The notes below the pieces were generated by a model. That model was not told where the DNA came from and made no database searches. It saw nothing but the letters and a program-made list of their open reading frames with translations. Made by a program: the position numbers and the translations under genes. Below are positions 19,471-29,295 of a stretch of 64,000 nt of DNA, one piece after another. The DNA comes from Pseudoalteromonas neustonica (GTDB lineage: Bacteria; Pseudomonadota; Gammaproteobacteria; Enterobacterales; Alteromonadaceae): NCBI RefSeq assembly GCF_001653135.1, contig NZ_BDDS01000001.1, forward strand, positions 248,001-312,000, given 5' to 3'. The first letter of the stretch is position 1, and every line of letters starts with the position of its first letter.

Positions 19471-21450
19471 CTATGATAATTTAAAATCATGCGTTATTTT
19501 TTGCAATTGTTTGCTGAGTTGATCCAGCTCTATACTCGCAGCGGATACTTGATCAGCTCCTACCGCGTTATCAATAGCAGCTTGTTTTATCGAGTCAATG
19601 TTATGGGTTATCTCTTCAGACATACTGCTTTGCTCATGCGCTGCTGTTGCAATGATTTCAGCTCGACGAGCTATATAGTCTATTTGTTCAACACTCTGTT
19701 TTAATAACTCAGCACTGTGATTTGCTGTTGTAATCGTTGATTCTGTGGCATCTATAGATTTATGTATTTCAACAACGGCTTGTTGTGTACCTGCTTGCAG
19801 TAATTCAATCATGTTTTCTATATCGGCTGTTGAATTCTGTGTTTTTTTAGCTAGTTGTCTAACTTCATCAGCAACAACGGCAAAACCTCGACCATGCTCT
19901 CCTGCTCTAGCTGCTTCAATGGCTGCATTAAGTGCTAAAAGGTTTGTTTGGTCTGCGACAGAACGGATAACCTCAAGTACTTTATTAATCGTTTGTGCGT
20001 TACCCTCGACGCGTTTGATCACTACTTCCGTATTATTTATTGTATGCTCAAGTGAACTCATTTTTACAATTGTTTGTTGTAAATGAACATCTGCAGAGTA
20101 TGTTGTTTCTTTAGCTTTAATACTTAAATCAGCCACAGCGCGAGCATTTTCAGATACTTCTTCAATAGATGCGTTTGTTTGTGAAATAGCATTGGCAACA
20201 TGTTCAATGCTTGCATGTTGTTCTTGTAAGCTTGCATTTGATTGAGTACTTGCAGTACTCGTTTGCGCTGCGGTGGATGCAAGTCTGTCAGTTGCTTGGG
20301 ATATTGTGCTTATTGTTTGGTGCAAATAGGTATTCATTTTCGCCATAGCACCGTATACACCAATCTTAGGAGTATCTAAATCAAACACCTGACTTAGATC
20401 ACCGCTTGCGATGCGTTTACTGATTATCTGCATTTGTGCAGGCTCACCACCGAGGGGTTTAATAATAGAGCGAGTAATACTCAGTGCGGCAATAATTACG
20501 ACAGCAAAGGAAAGTAGGGCAATGGTGCTTATTATCCAATATAAAGAATAAATAGGAGCGAATGCTTCAGCTTCATCTATTTCGGCAAGTAGAGCCCAAT
20601 TTAATCGCTCAAATTTAAAGGGTTTAAAAGCGGACAGAACAGGGTTACCGTTATAATCCATAATCATTTGCGTGTTTGTATGGCCTTGAAGGGCATTATG
20701 AACTGCAACGGTATCTACGCCATTATTTTTTACGTTACCGGCAAAGCTAGCAACAACAGAGTGGCCAATTGGATCTAGGTAAGAGTCTGAACGCATTAAT
20801 AAATCGTCACCGACTAAGTATGACTCGCCTGTTTGCCCCATTCCATCACGTGTTTGCATAATATTATTAATTGCGTCAATGGATAGTTGCAGTGCAATAA
20901 CAGCAACGACTTCGCCATTAATTATAACCGGTTGACCAATAAATGCCGCAGGCTCATCGTTACTCGGTGCATATTTTGAAAAATCAATTATTTCAAATGA
21001 GCGAGTTCTTAAAGTTTTGTTGAAAAGTGTTGCTAGGCCTGAAGTTTTATATGGCCCAGTTGTAAGACTAGTTAAATAATCAGCCTCCTTTGTTACTGTG
21101 TAATCTATAAAGCCCGTAGGGCTAATTAAAAATAAATCATAATAACCTTTATCAGTTATAAACCCATCGAACCACGGATGATTTAATGCAGCAAGCTCTG
21201 ATAGTGATAAGTTGGAATTATGCTTGGATAGGCTTTCAAAATTAGTTGTTAATAAGTTCATATCTGATTTTGTGGTTTTAAAATAATCTTGAAGTTGATT
21301 GCTTTTGATATGACTTATAGATGAAAGTTGGTTATACGTTTGTTTTTCTAATGCTTGGGCAGACAGATATAAAGATAATATCGATACAATGCCTGCTGGG
21401 AGCAAACCTAAAAGCAAAAAGGAAAGTAATAATTTAGTTTTAATAGCCAT
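19471..21450 (-). CDS. Methyl-accepting chemotaxis protein with periplasmic Cache domain
   Basis: This 659-residue chemoreceptor has the standard order: a first membrane helix (about 7-28), a periplasmic dCache-type sensor of about 270 residues, a second helix (about 305-328), a HAMP linker ([20 protein letters not shown]) and a cytoplasmic signalling domain. The signalling tip [25 protein letters not shown] is intact, so it should couple to CheW/CheA. The Cache domain includes a motif-like [12 protein letters not shown]. The ligand is unknown. No che genes lie nearby, and it stands alone. Confidence 0.93.
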   Translation of the reverse strand: MAIKTKLLLSFLLLGLLPAGIVSILSLYLSAQALEKQTYNQLSSISHIKSNQLQDYFKTTKSDMNLLTTNFESLSKHNSNLSLSELAALNHPWFDGFITDKGYYDLFLISPTGFIDYTVTKEADYLTSLTTGPYKTSGLATLFNKTLRTRSFEIIDFSKYAPSNDEPAAFIGQPVIINGEVVAVIALQLSIDAINNIMQTRDGMGQTGESYLVGDDLLMRSDSYLDPIGHSVVASFAGNVKNNGVDTVAVHNALQGHTNTQMIMDYNGNPVLSAFKPFKFERLNWALLAEIDEAEAFAPIYSLYWIISTIALLSFAVVIIAALSITRSIIKPLGGEPAQMQIISKRIASGDLSQVFDLDTPKIGVYGAMAKMNTYLHQTISTISQATDRLASTAAQTSTASTQSNASLQEQHASIEHVANAISQTNASIEEVSENARAVADLSIKAKETTYSADVHLQQTIVKMSSLEHTINNTEVVIKRVEGNAQTINKVLEVIRSVADQTNLLALNAAIEAARAGEHGRGFAVVADEVRQLAKKTQNSTADIENMIELLQAGTQQAVVEIHKSIDATESTITTANHSAELLKQSVEQIDYIARRAEIIATAAHEQSSMSEEITHNIDSIKQAAIDNAVGADQVSAASIELDQLSKQLQKITHDFKLS

Positions 21451-21593
21451 TGTTGTACCGATTATCGATGAGTATCGCGTGAATTTACACGACTGTCCCT
21501 CTTTTTATAACAATCTGTACATTATTATTGTAAATGAACGTTAATGGTTTTTTTAAGTGTTTGATTTGTATGTTTATAGTCTTAATTTTAGAG

Positions 21594-21624
21594 GCTTTTA
21601 AAGTCGTATAATTACTTTAAAAGC
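21594..21624. other. Perfect 11-bp hairpin downstream of the 21658 gene
   Basis: GCTTTTAAAGT (21594-21604) is the exact reverse complement of ACTTTAAAAGC (21614-21624). It is 34 bases past the stop of the minus-strand gene at 21658 and may end its transcript, although no long T tract follows in that direction. Confidence 0.4.
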
Positions 21625-21657
21625 TTTTGGTTATACTTTACTTAAAAAGTGATTAAG

Positions 21658-22341
21658 CTATTGAAAATCTTCACTATCAAAATACAACGGCTTTAAAGTG
21701 CCGCAGTTAACAAATTTATATGTGAGTTCACTTTCTTTCGGTACACGTTTAGATGTGCGGAACTTTTGCATGCAGGCATTGGTTAAGTCGGCAAAAATGA
21801 GGTGATTAAAACTCGGGGCTTGGGTAATTTTGTGGATGTAAATTCGTTCACTATTTTTAAGAGTGATCATATCGTATTCTTGCCATTGAGAGGATTCTGC
21901 CAAGTCTGTGAGTTCGCGTGCGTAAAGTTGTTTACTCATAACGATTGCTCTATCTGAATAAACTAAACTGCCACCACGCTTGTAATGACCTTCATAAACA
22001 TCAGCTGTAATTGTTATCTCTTCACCACGCATTAAATGTTGAATATTAAATGGTTTTGGTTTGATGGTGATGAGATCAGCGTCACGCACTAGGCTTAAAA
22101 AAGCAACATCAGGATTATCAATTTGATATACCACTTGAACATCATGAGGCAGTTTATACGTCGGTAGGCTAATAGCAAAAATACGTGAGCCATGATTCAC
22201 AAGAACCATAGCATGCTCTGCACTGTAAGCGGGGTTCATTGGTGGGAGTTCTTCTTTTACAACTTCTTCTTCGGCGGTAGTAAAAGTACTCATAAAGGCA
22301 AATAATAAAATAAGCGGCAGTCGCATAGTAGTCTCAATCAA
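21658..22341 (-). CDS. Secreted protein of unknown function
   Basis: The frame encodes 227 residues. An N-terminal signal peptide is clear if translation starts at the internal Met (MRLPLILLFAFMSTFTTA, about residues 6-23). The mature part is mostly beta, with acidic and aromatic stretches (ADVYEGHYKRGG, DLTNACMQKFRTSK) and two cysteines near the C-terminus that could form a disulfide. I do not recognise the family. It lies alone between a chemoreceptor and the deacetylase gene on the same strand. Confidence 0.7.
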   Translation of the reverse strand: MIETTMRLPLILLFAFMSTFTTAEEEVVKEELPPMNPAYSAEHAMVLVNHGSRIFAISLPTYKLPHDVQVVYQIDNPDVAFLSLVRDADLITIKPKPFNIQHLMRGEEITITADVYEGHYKRGGSLVYSDRAIVMSKQLYARELTDLAESSQWQEYDMITLKNSERIYIHKITQAPSFNHLIFADLTNACMQKFRTSKRVPKESELTYKFVNCGTLKPLYFDSEDFQ

Positions 22342-22420
22342 TATATTAATTTAAATTGTAGTAAAAAATCGCTGTAAAAGCTGCTTTTAGTCACGTGTTT
22401 TGTAAGTCTTGAATGTTTAT

Positions 22421-23329
22421 TTAAAAACGCGCAGCCTGCTCTACAACAATAGCATGACGTTTTGCAAGACGCAGGTGATCTCTGTCATAACCGCCGCCAA
22501 TGACAGTAGCCACCGGCGTATTATGTTCTATACAGCGTTTTAGTACTAAATTGTCGCGTTTTTCTATGCCTTGCCAACTAATATCAAGTTTACCTAAACC
22601 ATCTTGCTGCCACACATCCACACCTGCGTCATAAAGTACTAAATCAGGGTTAAGCTCTTTTAGTAAAAAGCGCAACGTATCATCAACAATACCTAAGTAT
22701 TCGTTGTCTTGCATATTATTAGCTAAACCAATATCTAGGTCGCTCGCTGATTTACGAAACGGGAAATTCTTTTCACAATGAATCGAGCACGTATAAGCAT
22801 AAGGTTGATGCTGCAACATCGCGGCAGTACCATCACCTTGATGTACATCAAGATCAAAAATAAGCACGTTGGTAATTTCACCAGATTGTATAAGCGTTTG
22901 CGCGGTAAATGCTAAATCATTCACCATACAATAGCCTGAACCAAAGTCAGTATGCGCATGATGCGTGCCCCCAGCTAAATGACAAGCAATACCGTGTTGC
23001 AAAGCAAGACGTGCGGTTTTTAAAGTGCCTTGCGGGGCGGTGAATGTGCGCGCCATTAACTCATGTGACCAAGGCAGCCCAATACGGCGCATGGCTTTTT
23101 CATCCAATCGATTATACCAAAGATCATTTATATAGTTATGACAATGGATCAGCTCAAGTGCCTCTGGTGTGCCTAATTCAGGTTTAACTAAATTATTAGT
23201 CACTAAGCCGAGTTGTTTAACATAGTCGTGTAAATGCGCAAATTTACTCATCGCAAAGCGATGTTTAGGATCAAAGTTAAATGAGTAGTTTGGATGGTAT
23301 ACCAAAGGTAAATCTGGGTTTAAAGTCAT
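22421..23329 (-). CDS. Histone-deacetylase-superfamily (class II/AcuC-like) amidohydrolase
   Basis: The 302-residue product has the zinc-dependent deacetylase fold. The charge-relay histidines H123 and H124 are in GGTHHAHTDFG, the metal-binding D161 and H163 in DLDVHQGDGTA, and the third ligand region is YDAGVDVWQQDGLGKL (Asp near 235-238). GGGYD closes the active site near residue 279. Bacterial members remove acetyl groups from small amines, acetoin-pathway enzymes or other proteins, and this one's substrate is unknown. There is no acuA/acuB gene nearby. Confidence 0.9.
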   Translation of the reverse strand: MTLNPDLPLVYHPNYSFNFDPKHRFAMSKFAHLHDYVKQLGLVTNNLVKPELGTPEALELIHCHNYINDLWYNRLDEKAMRRIGLPWSHELMARTFTAPQGTLKTARLALQHGIACHLAGGTHHAHTDFGSGYCMVNDLAFTAQTLIQSGEITNVLIFDLDVHQGDGTAAMLQHQPYAYTCSIHCEKNFPFRKSASDLDIGLANNMQDNEYLGIVDDTLRFLLKELNPDLVLYDAGVDVWQQDGLGKLDISWQGIEKRDNLVLKRCIEHNTPVATVIGGGYDRDHLRLAKRHAIVVEQAARF

Positions 23330-23382
23330 AACGGCGCTATGTAATCAGTTTACGCTATGGTAATCAACAAACCTTTAACAGT

Positions 23383-23748
23383 CTATTCTTGTTCGTGAAT
23401 AAGCATCGCGAGTTCACGGTGGAGTAAGGCGTCATCTGCGAGGTTTAACTCAATTAAACGTTTTAGATGAGTAATACTGTCAATATCAATATGCGTACAT
23501 TTTAAGCCAATATGATGCTGCTCTATATGACAAATAGTGACAGCCATTTTAATTTCAATATCGCTTTGCGGTAAAGTAAAGCATAAATGACCTGTAGCGT
23601 TTTTATTTGCAGTGAACGCATCACATCGAGTAATAAGCGCACCGTGCAACGAAATATCTAATAATTTGCACGGGTATTGATTATCGGCTAAATCTAATTG
23701 GGCAGCAGTTGAAAATAAAACACGAGAAAATTGGCGGCGGTTCTTCAT
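23383..23748 (-). CDS. PilZ-domain protein
   Basis: This 121-residue protein is a single PilZ domain. The c-di-GMP-binding elements are present: the N-terminal arginines RRQFSRVLF (3-11) and DISLHGALI (about 27-35), matching the D/N-x-S-x-x-G motif. It should therefore bind c-di-GMP and act as a small receiver. The window also encodes an active-looking diguanylate cyclase at 33945. The partner is unknown. Confidence 0.87.
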   Translation of the reverse strand: MKNRRQFSRVLFSTAAQLDLADNQYPCKLLDISLHGALITRCDAFTANKNATGHLCFTLPQSDIEIKMAVTICHIEQHHIGLKCTHIDIDSITHLKRLIELNLADDALLHRELAMLIHEQE

Positions 23749-23836
23749 AATTCAACATACCTTTATTTGTGGCTAAAATGATGTTCGCTCATAACTTAAG
23801 CATAGTCGCTAAAGTTATGATAGGCCAGAGTTAGTC

Positions 23837-24322
23837 TTAGGGTTTAACTAGCTTTGCTGCTGTTTTATAAAGAATAGGATCTTGGGGGTCTGATGTTGTG
23901 GTAGCAAGTACAACCTTGCCTAATTTATTGATAAAAAGCGTAGTGGGTGTACCACGAACTCCTAATAATTCTGCACTGTCATCTGCATTTATTGCGGTTT
24001 GAAAATGATGACCACGCGAAAGTAATGATTGAGCGGGGTTAGCGTCTTCATCTTCACGAAAACTCACAGCAATTACTTGCAGGCCCTGAGATTGATATTT
24101 TAGATGAATTTTATCCAGTCCAGGCTGCAATTTTTTACAATACGGACACCATGTTGCCCAAAAATGTAAAATAAACGGTTTGCCTAATAGGTCTTGGGTT
24201 TTAATTTGGCTACCATCTGCCATATTAAAGGTCAGCATCGGTAATTTGGGGGATTGCTCAGTCTCGGCGGCGAAGCTTAATAAGCTCATGCTTACTAAAA
24301 TCAGTGCAAATAAGTATTTCAT
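23837..24322 (-). CDS. TlpA/ResA-type thioredoxin-like protein
   Basis: The 161-residue product has a Sec signal peptide (about 1-18) and a thioredoxin fold with the redox pair C59-P-Y-C62 in ATWCPYC, followed by the cis-proline loop RGTPTTLFI. These proteins reduce disulfides in the periplasm, for example for cytochrome c maturation, but nothing adjacent points to a specific substrate. It is preceded by the ettA terminator and so has its own promoter. Confidence 0.88.
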   Translation of the reverse strand: MKYLFALILVSMSLLSFAAETEQSPKLPMLTFNMADGSQIKTQDLLGKPFILHFWATWCPYCKKLQPGLDKIHLKYQSQGLQVIAVSFREDEDANPAQSLLSRGHHFQTAINADDSAELLGVRGTPTTLFINKLGKVVLATTTSDPQDPILYKTAAKLVKP

Positions 24323-24382
24323 GGTGATTATTTTATAAAGTGAAGATACTTAACTAGAAAGGCGCAAGCGTTTATTTCTTTC

Positions 24383-24415
24383 AAAAATAAAAAGCCCCGC
24401 GTAAATGCAGGGCTT
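24383..24415 (-). terminator. Rho-independent terminator of ettA (minus strand)
   Basis: Read on the minus strand, AAGCCCTGC and GCGGGGCTT form the stem and the following TTTATTTTT is the T tract. It is 45 bases after the ettA stop, beyond the 7-bp tandem repeat. Confidence 0.85.
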
Positions 24416-24425
24416 AAAATATGTT

Positions 24426-24460
24426 TAGAACCTAGAACCTAGAACCTAGAACCTAGAACT
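24426..24460. repeat. 7-bp tandem repeat (TAGAACC x5)
   Basis: Four exact TAGAACC units and a fifth TAGAACT run from 24426 to 24460, and the last base is the first base of the ettA stop codon complement. It lies between the ettA stop and the ettA terminator, so it is transcribed in the 3' UTR. Confidence 0.85.
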
Positions 24461-26133
24461 TAACCAATCTTTTTATACTTAATACGCTTAGGTTGTGTAG
24501 CTGCCGACCCTAACGTCTTTTTAAGCCATTCTTCATACTCAGTGTAGTTACCATCAAAGAAGTTTATTTGGCCTTCATCACGGTAATCAAGAATGTGTGT
24601 TGCAATGCGGTCTAAAAACCAACGGTCATGCGATATACACATAACACAACCTGGGAATTCTAAAATCGCATTTTCAAGAGCACGTAATGTTTCAACGTCC
24701 AAGTCATTGGTTGGCTCATCCAGTAGGATTACGTTGCCGCCCGCTTTTAAAAGCTTAGCTAGGTGTAAGCGGTTGCGCTCACCACCAGATAAGTCTTTAA
24801 CAAACTTTTGCTGATCGTTGCCTTTGAAGTTAAAGCGGCTAACATACGCGCGGCTTGGAAATTCAAAATTACCAATCTTTAACACGTCTTGGCCATCAGC
24901 AATTTCTTGGAAAACTGTATTGCTGTCATCCATATTGCCACGGAACTGATCAACGGTTGCCAGTTCAACTGTTTCACCTAAGCTGATTTCGCCGCTGTCT
25001 TGTTGCTCTTCACCACTAAGCATTTTGAATAAAGTTGATTTACCCGCGCCATTAGCACCGATAATGCCGACAATGGCACCTTTTGGCATAGTGAAACTTA
25101 AATCATCAATCAGTACGCGATCACCAAAGCTCTTTTTCAAGTTTTTAACTTCTATTACTTGATCGCCTAAACGTGGTCCAGGTGGAATAAACAGCTCGTT
25201 AGTTTCATTACGTTTTTGGTAATCAGATTGCTGCATTTCAGTAAACTGTGCCATACGTGCTTTAGACTTAGCTTGACGACCTTTTTGATTTGAACGTACC
25301 CACTCAAGCTCTTGTGCAATTGATTTTTGACGTGCTTTTTCAGATTTCTGCTCTTGTTGTAAGCGGGCATCTTTTTGCTCAAGCCACGATGAGTAGTTAC
25401 CTTCCCATGGAATACCTTCACCACGGTCAAGCTCTAAAATCCAACCTGCTACATTATCAAGGAAGTAACGGTCATGCGTTACCGCCACAACTGTGCCTTC
25501 GTAATCATGTAAGAAGCGCTCAAGCCACGCGACAGATTCTGCATCCAAGTGGTTAGTTGGTTCATCGAGGATAAGCATATCTGGTTTTTCAAGTAATAGG
25601 CGACAAATAGCAACACGACGACGCTCACCACCAGATAGGAACTCAATTTTAGCATCCCATTCAGGTAAACGTAGCGCATCAGCAGCACGCTCTAATACGT
25701 TATCAATGTTATGACCATCGTGAGTTTGAATGATTGCTTCAAGCTCACCTTGCTCTTTAGCTAGTGCATCAAAGTCAGCACCTTCCATTGCATATTCGTT
25801 ATATACTTCATCAAGGCGGTTTAGCGCGTTTTTAACTTCGCTTACTGCTTCTTCAACAATTTCACGTACTGTTTTACTTTCATCTAAAATAGGCTCTTGC
25901 GGTAGGTAACCAATTTTAGTGCCCGGTTGAGGGTATGCTTCACCTTCAAATTCTTGGTCAAGGCCTGCCATAATACGTAGTAACGTTGATTTACCAGAAC
26001 CGTTTAAACCAAGTACGCCAATTTTTGCGCCAGGGAAAAAATGCAAAGAAATATCTTTTAAAATAGTGCGCTTAGGCGGCACAACTTTAGATACTCGACT
26101 CATCGAGAATATAAATTTATCAGGTAAAACCAT
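24460..26133 (-). CDS. ettA: Energy-dependent translational throttle protein EttA (ABC-F)
   Basis: EttA binds the ribosomal E site and gates the first peptide bond according to the ATP/ADP ratio. The 557-residue product has two ABC domains: Walker A GLNGSGKST, LSGGERRR and DEPTNHLD in the first, and GANGAGKST, LSGGERNR and DEPTNDLD in the second. The lysine- and glutamine-rich linker between them includes LEWVRSNQKGRQAKSKARM, and the arm EEAVSEVKNALNRLDEVYNEYA sits in domain 1. The frame is open to a TTG at 26148, but GAAGG lies 8 bases before the ATG at 26133, so I start there. Length then matches E. coli (555). Confidence 0.96.
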   Translation of the reverse strand: MVLPDKFIFSMSRVSKVVPPKRTILKDISLHFFPGAKIGVLGLNGSGKSTLLRIMAGLDQEFEGEAYPQPGTKIGYLPQEPILDESKTVREIVEEAVSEVKNALNRLDEVYNEYAMEGADFDALAKEQGELEAIIQTHDGHNIDNVLERAADALRLPEWDAKIEFLSGGERRRVAICRLLLEKPDMLILDEPTNHLDAESVAWLERFLHDYEGTVVAVTHDRYFLDNVAGWILELDRGEGIPWEGNYSSWLEQKDARLQQEQKSEKARQKSIAQELEWVRSNQKGRQAKSKARMAQFTEMQQSDYQKRNETNELFIPPGPRLGDQVIEVKNLKKSFGDRVLIDDLSFTMPKGAIVGIIGANGAGKSTLFKMLSGEEQQDSGEISLGETVELATVDQFRGNMDDSNTVFQEIADGQDVLKIGNFEFPSRAYVSRFNFKGNDQQKFVKDLSGGERNRLHLAKLLKAGGNVILLDEPTNDLDVETLRALENAILEFPGCVMCISHDRWFLDRIATHILDYRDEGQINFFDGNYTEYEEWLKKTLGSAATQPKRIKYKKIG

Positions 26134-26215
26134 GGAAGGAGCCTTCAAATAAGAATAAAATTTTTAATGCTCTATTGTAGAGTCTCAATGGCTAAACAGT
26201 CAACGCATCAGCACG

Positions 26216-27115
26216 TTAATTAGCAAGCAATACACCTACGCCAATAAGCGCAAGTAGGCCGCCAAGTAGCATTTTATTGGTAACAGGCTCACGCTTAAAA
26301 AAACCAATACTCATTACAATCAATGGGGCGGTAGCAAAAATGGTCTGTGCTATCGCAGGATCGGTGTATTTTACGGCGCCGAGTTGCAGCCACAAACCTA
26401 AAAAAGTACCTAAAAATACAGCAACAAAAAACCAGTGTTTACCGCTAATCCCTTTTAATGTGAGTGCTTGTTTAAAATCACTGCTTTTAAACATTGCAAC
26501 CACTAATGCAACAGTAAGTGTCCCCGATGCAAGCCTAATTAATGCAGCCCATAAGCTGCTCATCTCTTCGTTATTAAGCGCTCCTTTTGACATTACCATT
26601 CCAAGGGCTTGGCATATTGCGGCAGCAAGTGCGCACAAAACACCAACGCGATAATGTTTATTATCAACACTTGGTAGTCCTTTTGCGGGCTTAATCGCAA
26701 TTACAACACCCACACTGGTTAATGCAATACCAAACCAAGCAAAGGCTGATAAGTAATGGCTTAACAGAATAATATTAAAAATACCAACCAAGGCCGGGGC
26801 TAAAGACTCAATAACTAATGTACGCGCTGGGCCTATATTACGTAGTGCTGCAAAATAAGCGCTGTCACCAATAGCAATACCAATAACTCCGCCCGCAATG
26901 AGCCACAGCCAGCTGGTAATCTGGGTTGGTATAGCAAAATCTTGAGTAATGATAAGTGTAACTAGCATCAATGCACTCGCGAGCACACCTTTACTAATAT
27001 TTAATTGCATTGGGGTTAAGTGATGACTAAAACCTTTATATAAAATAGTTGATAGCGCCCACACCAGTGCCGCAAGTATCGCTAATAACTCACCTAAACC
27101 AAGCCAATCAAACAC
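26216..27115 (-). CDS. EamA/DMT-family transporter
   Basis: The 299-residue membrane protein has ten predicted helices arranged as two EamA repeats of five, typical of the drug/metabolite transporter superfamily. It opens with WLGLGELLAILAALVWALSTILYKGF and closes with GGLLALIGVGVLLAN. Substrates of the family range from amino acids to nucleotide sugars and cannot be told from sequence. It stands alone between ettA (same strand) and metA (divergent). Confidence 0.88.
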   Translation of the reverse strand: MFDWLGLGELLAILAALVWALSTILYKGFSHHLTPMQLNISKGVLASALMLVTLIITQDFAIPTQITSWLWLIAGGVIGIAIGDSAYFAALRNIGPARTLVIESLAPALVGIFNIILLSHYLSAFAWFGIALTSVGVVIAIKPAKGLPSVDNKHYRVGVLCALAAAICQALGMVMSKGALNNEEMSSLWAALIRLASGTLTVALVVAMFKSSDFKQALTLKGISGKHWFFVAVFLGTFLGLWLQLGAVKYTDPAIAQTIFATAPLIVMSIGFFKREPVTNKMLLGGLLALIGVGVLLAN

Positions 27116-27198
27116 AATTTCACCTTGTAGTTAAATTAAGAAGGGCATTATGGCGAGCTTGTTTAAGAATGCAAAAAATTGTTTAATTAAATTCATTT

Positions 27199-27222
27199 GG
27201 ACATCTAAACATCTAGAGGTTG
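27199..27222 (+). promoter_or_regulatory. Candidate MetJ operator (tandem 8-bp met boxes) upstream of metA
   Basis: Three adjacent octamers, GGACATCT, AAACATCT and AGAGGTTG, match the met-box consensus AGACGTCT at 6, 6 and 5 of 8 positions. They lie 59 bases before the metA start. MetJ with S-adenosylmethionine represses met genes through such tandem boxes. The metJ gene is not in this window. Confidence 0.5.
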
Positions 27223-27280
27223 AAATTTCCAGCTATCCGTTCATAATTAGCCATTGGTTAAAAATACCTTGGAGATGAGT

Positions 27281-28228
27281 ATGCCTATTACCGTTAAAGA
27301 TGAATTGCCCGCAATTGCGAAGTTACGTCAAGAGAACGTATTCGTAATGCCAAAAAGTCGTGCGAAAACACAAGAAATTCGCCCTATGCGCTTGGCTATT
27401 TTAAACTTAATGCCTAATAAGGTTGAAACCGAGGTACAATTCATTCGTTTACTTGCTAACTCGCCTTTGCAAGTTAATGTAGAGCTATTACGCTTAGATA
27501 CCCATCGTAGTAAAAATACCTCAGAGCAGCATTTAGATACTTTTTATCGTTATTTCTCTGAAGTGAAAGACAGTAACTACGATGCATTATTAATTACTGG
27601 TGCGCCATTAGCGCATTTAGAATACGACGACGTAGCCTACTGGGATGAACTAAAAGTGATTTTAGACTGGGCAGAGCAGCATGTAACGTCAACGTTATTT
27701 TCGTGTTGGGCGGCCCATGCGGGTTTATTCCATCATCATAATTTAAAGCGTGAACTTAAAGAAAATAAGCTGTGTGGCGTGTTTACTCATAAATGCTTTT
27801 TTGAACATGGCGCACTTACGCGCGGTTTTGATGACACCTTTGTAGTGCCACATTCTCGTTATGGCCACATCGACATTGAAAAAATAAATGCGTGTGATGA
27901 TTTAGTCGTGCTGGCAGGTTCAGAGCAAGTAGGCGCTTACTTAATAAAAAATAAATCAGGTAGCCAAGTTTACCTAACAGGCCACCCTGAATATGATGCA
28001 CATACATTAAAGGGCGAATATCAACGTGATTTAGCAAAAAGCCCTGATGCGCCGATGCCAGAAAATTATTTTCCAGATAACAACCCAGATAACGAACCGT
28101 CGAAAACCTGGCAAAGTCATGCTTTTTTGCTTTTTTCGAACTGGTTAAATTATTATGTGTATCAAACCACACCCTATGATATTAATTTAGTTAGCCAAGA
28201 CGTAAGGACTAACAACTATGCCGAATAA
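27281..28228 (+). CDS. metA: Homoserine O-succinyltransferase MetA
   Basis: MetA activates homoserine with succinyl-CoA (or acetyl-CoA in some members) at the first committed step of methionine synthesis. The 315-residue product starts [12 protein letters not shown] like E. coli MetA, and the acyl-accepting nucleophile falls at C142 in [10 protein letters not shown]. The HPE motif of the catalytic pair is in [11 protein letters not shown]. The frame is open back to a TTG at 27254, but GGAG at 27271-27274 is 6 bases from the ATG at 27281. It overlaps the first metH ORF by 11 bases, so the two are likely coupled. Confidence 0.95.
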   Translation: MPITVKDELPAIAKLRQENVFVMPKSRAKTQEIRPMRLAILNLMPNKVETEVQFIRLLANSPLQVNVELLRLDTHRSKNTSEQHLDTFYRYFSEVKDSNYDALLITGAPLAHLEYDDVAYWDELKVILDWAEQHVTSTLFSCWAAHAGLFHHHNLKRELKENKLCGVFTHKCFFEHGALTRGFDDTFVVPHSRYGHIDIEKINACDDLVVLAGSEQVGAYLIKNKSGSQVYLTGHPEYDAHTLKGEYQRDLAKSPDAPMPENYFPDNNPDNEPSKTWQSHAFLLFSNWLNYYVYQTTPYDINLVSQDVRTNNYAE

Positions 28229-29285
28229 TTTAGAAAACAAAAGTGCCGAGTTAATTGACGCGCTAAAGCAGCGTATTTTAATTCTTGATGGTGCAATGGG
28301 CACTATGATCCAAGAACATAAACTCGAAGAAGAAGACTACCGTGGTGAGCGCTTTAAAGACTGGCATGTATTAATTAAAGGCAATAATGACTTATTAAGC
28401 CTTACGCAGCCAAAAATTATTGGTGATATTCACCGTGGTTTTTTAAGTGCGGGCGCCGATATTATCGAAACCAACACCTTTAACTCGACCACTATCTCAA
28501 TGGAAGATTACGACATGGCGAGTATCAGCCGTGAAGTAAATTTAGAGTCTGCAAAATTGGCACGCAGTATTTGTGATGAATTTACAGCTAAAAACCCAGC
28601 AAAACCTCGCTATGTTGCGGGTGTGCTTGGGCCAACATCTAAAACCTGCTCGATTTCACCTGATGTAAACGATCCCGGTTACCGTAATGTAACCTTTGAC
28701 AAGCTGGTCACTGCATATGTTGAATCAACCCTTGCGTTAATGGAAGGCGGTGCAGATCTTATTCTAATCGAAACCATTTTTGATACACTGAATGCAAAAG
28801 CCGCCTCGTTCGCAGTAGAGGAAGCGTTTGAACAAGCGGGGCGTAAATTGCCGGTAATGATCTCAGGGACTATTACCGATGCATCGGGGCGTACCTTATC
28901 AGGGCAAACAACCGAAGCGTTCTATAATTCGATTCGCCACATTAAGCCAATTTCAATTGGCCTAAATTGCGCACTTGGCCCAGACCTATTACGCCAATAC
29001 GTAGAAGAGCTATCGCGCGTATGCGAAACCTTTACCTCGGTTCACCCTAATGCTGGCCTGCCAAATGAGTTTGGTGAATACGATTTAGAAGCGCCAGAAA
29101 TGGCCGCTGAGATTATCGATTGGGGTAAGTCTGGCTTCATCAATATAGTGGGCGGTTGCTGTGGTACTACACCTGCACACATAAGAGCCTTTGCTAAAGG
29201 GCTTGAAGGTGTTAAACCGCGTCCGTTACCAGAGCTTGAAGTGCGTATGCGTTTATCTGGCCTTGAAGCCTGTAATTTAAATTAG
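28218..29285 (+). CDS. metH: Methionine synthase, homocysteine-binding domain as a separate ORF (MetH part 1)
   Basis: This 355-residue protein is the homocysteine S-methyltransferase domain of cobalamin-dependent methionine synthase. It contains [11 protein letters not shown] and the three zinc cysteines in GLNCALGP and [12 protein letters not shown], so substrate binding looks intact. It ends [10 protein letters not shown] and a stop, exactly where the single-chain enzyme continues through a linker into the folate domain. The next ORF begins 10 bases later and supplies the remaining domains. Together they total 1231 residues, against 1227 for E. coli MetH. It overlaps metA, so metA-metH1-metH2 form one operon. 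Confidence 0.93.
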   Translation: MPNNLENKSAELIDALKQRILILDGAMGTMIQEHKLEEEDYRGERFKDWHVLIKGNNDLLSLTQPKIIGDIHRGFLSAGADIIETNTFNSTTISMEDYDMASISREVNLESAKLARSICDEFTAKNPAKPRYVAGVLGPTSKTCSISPDVNDPGYRNVTFDKLVTAYVESTLALMEGGADLILIETIFDTLNAKAASFAVEEAFEQAGRKLPVMISGTITDASGRTLSGQTTEAFYNSIRHIKPISIGLNCALGPDLLRQYVEELSRVCETFTSVHPNAGLPNEFGEYDLEAPEMAAEIIDWGKSGFINIVGGCCGTTPAHIRAFAKGLEGVKPRPLPELEVRMRLSGLEACNLN

Positions 29286-29295
29286 GATATCTGAC

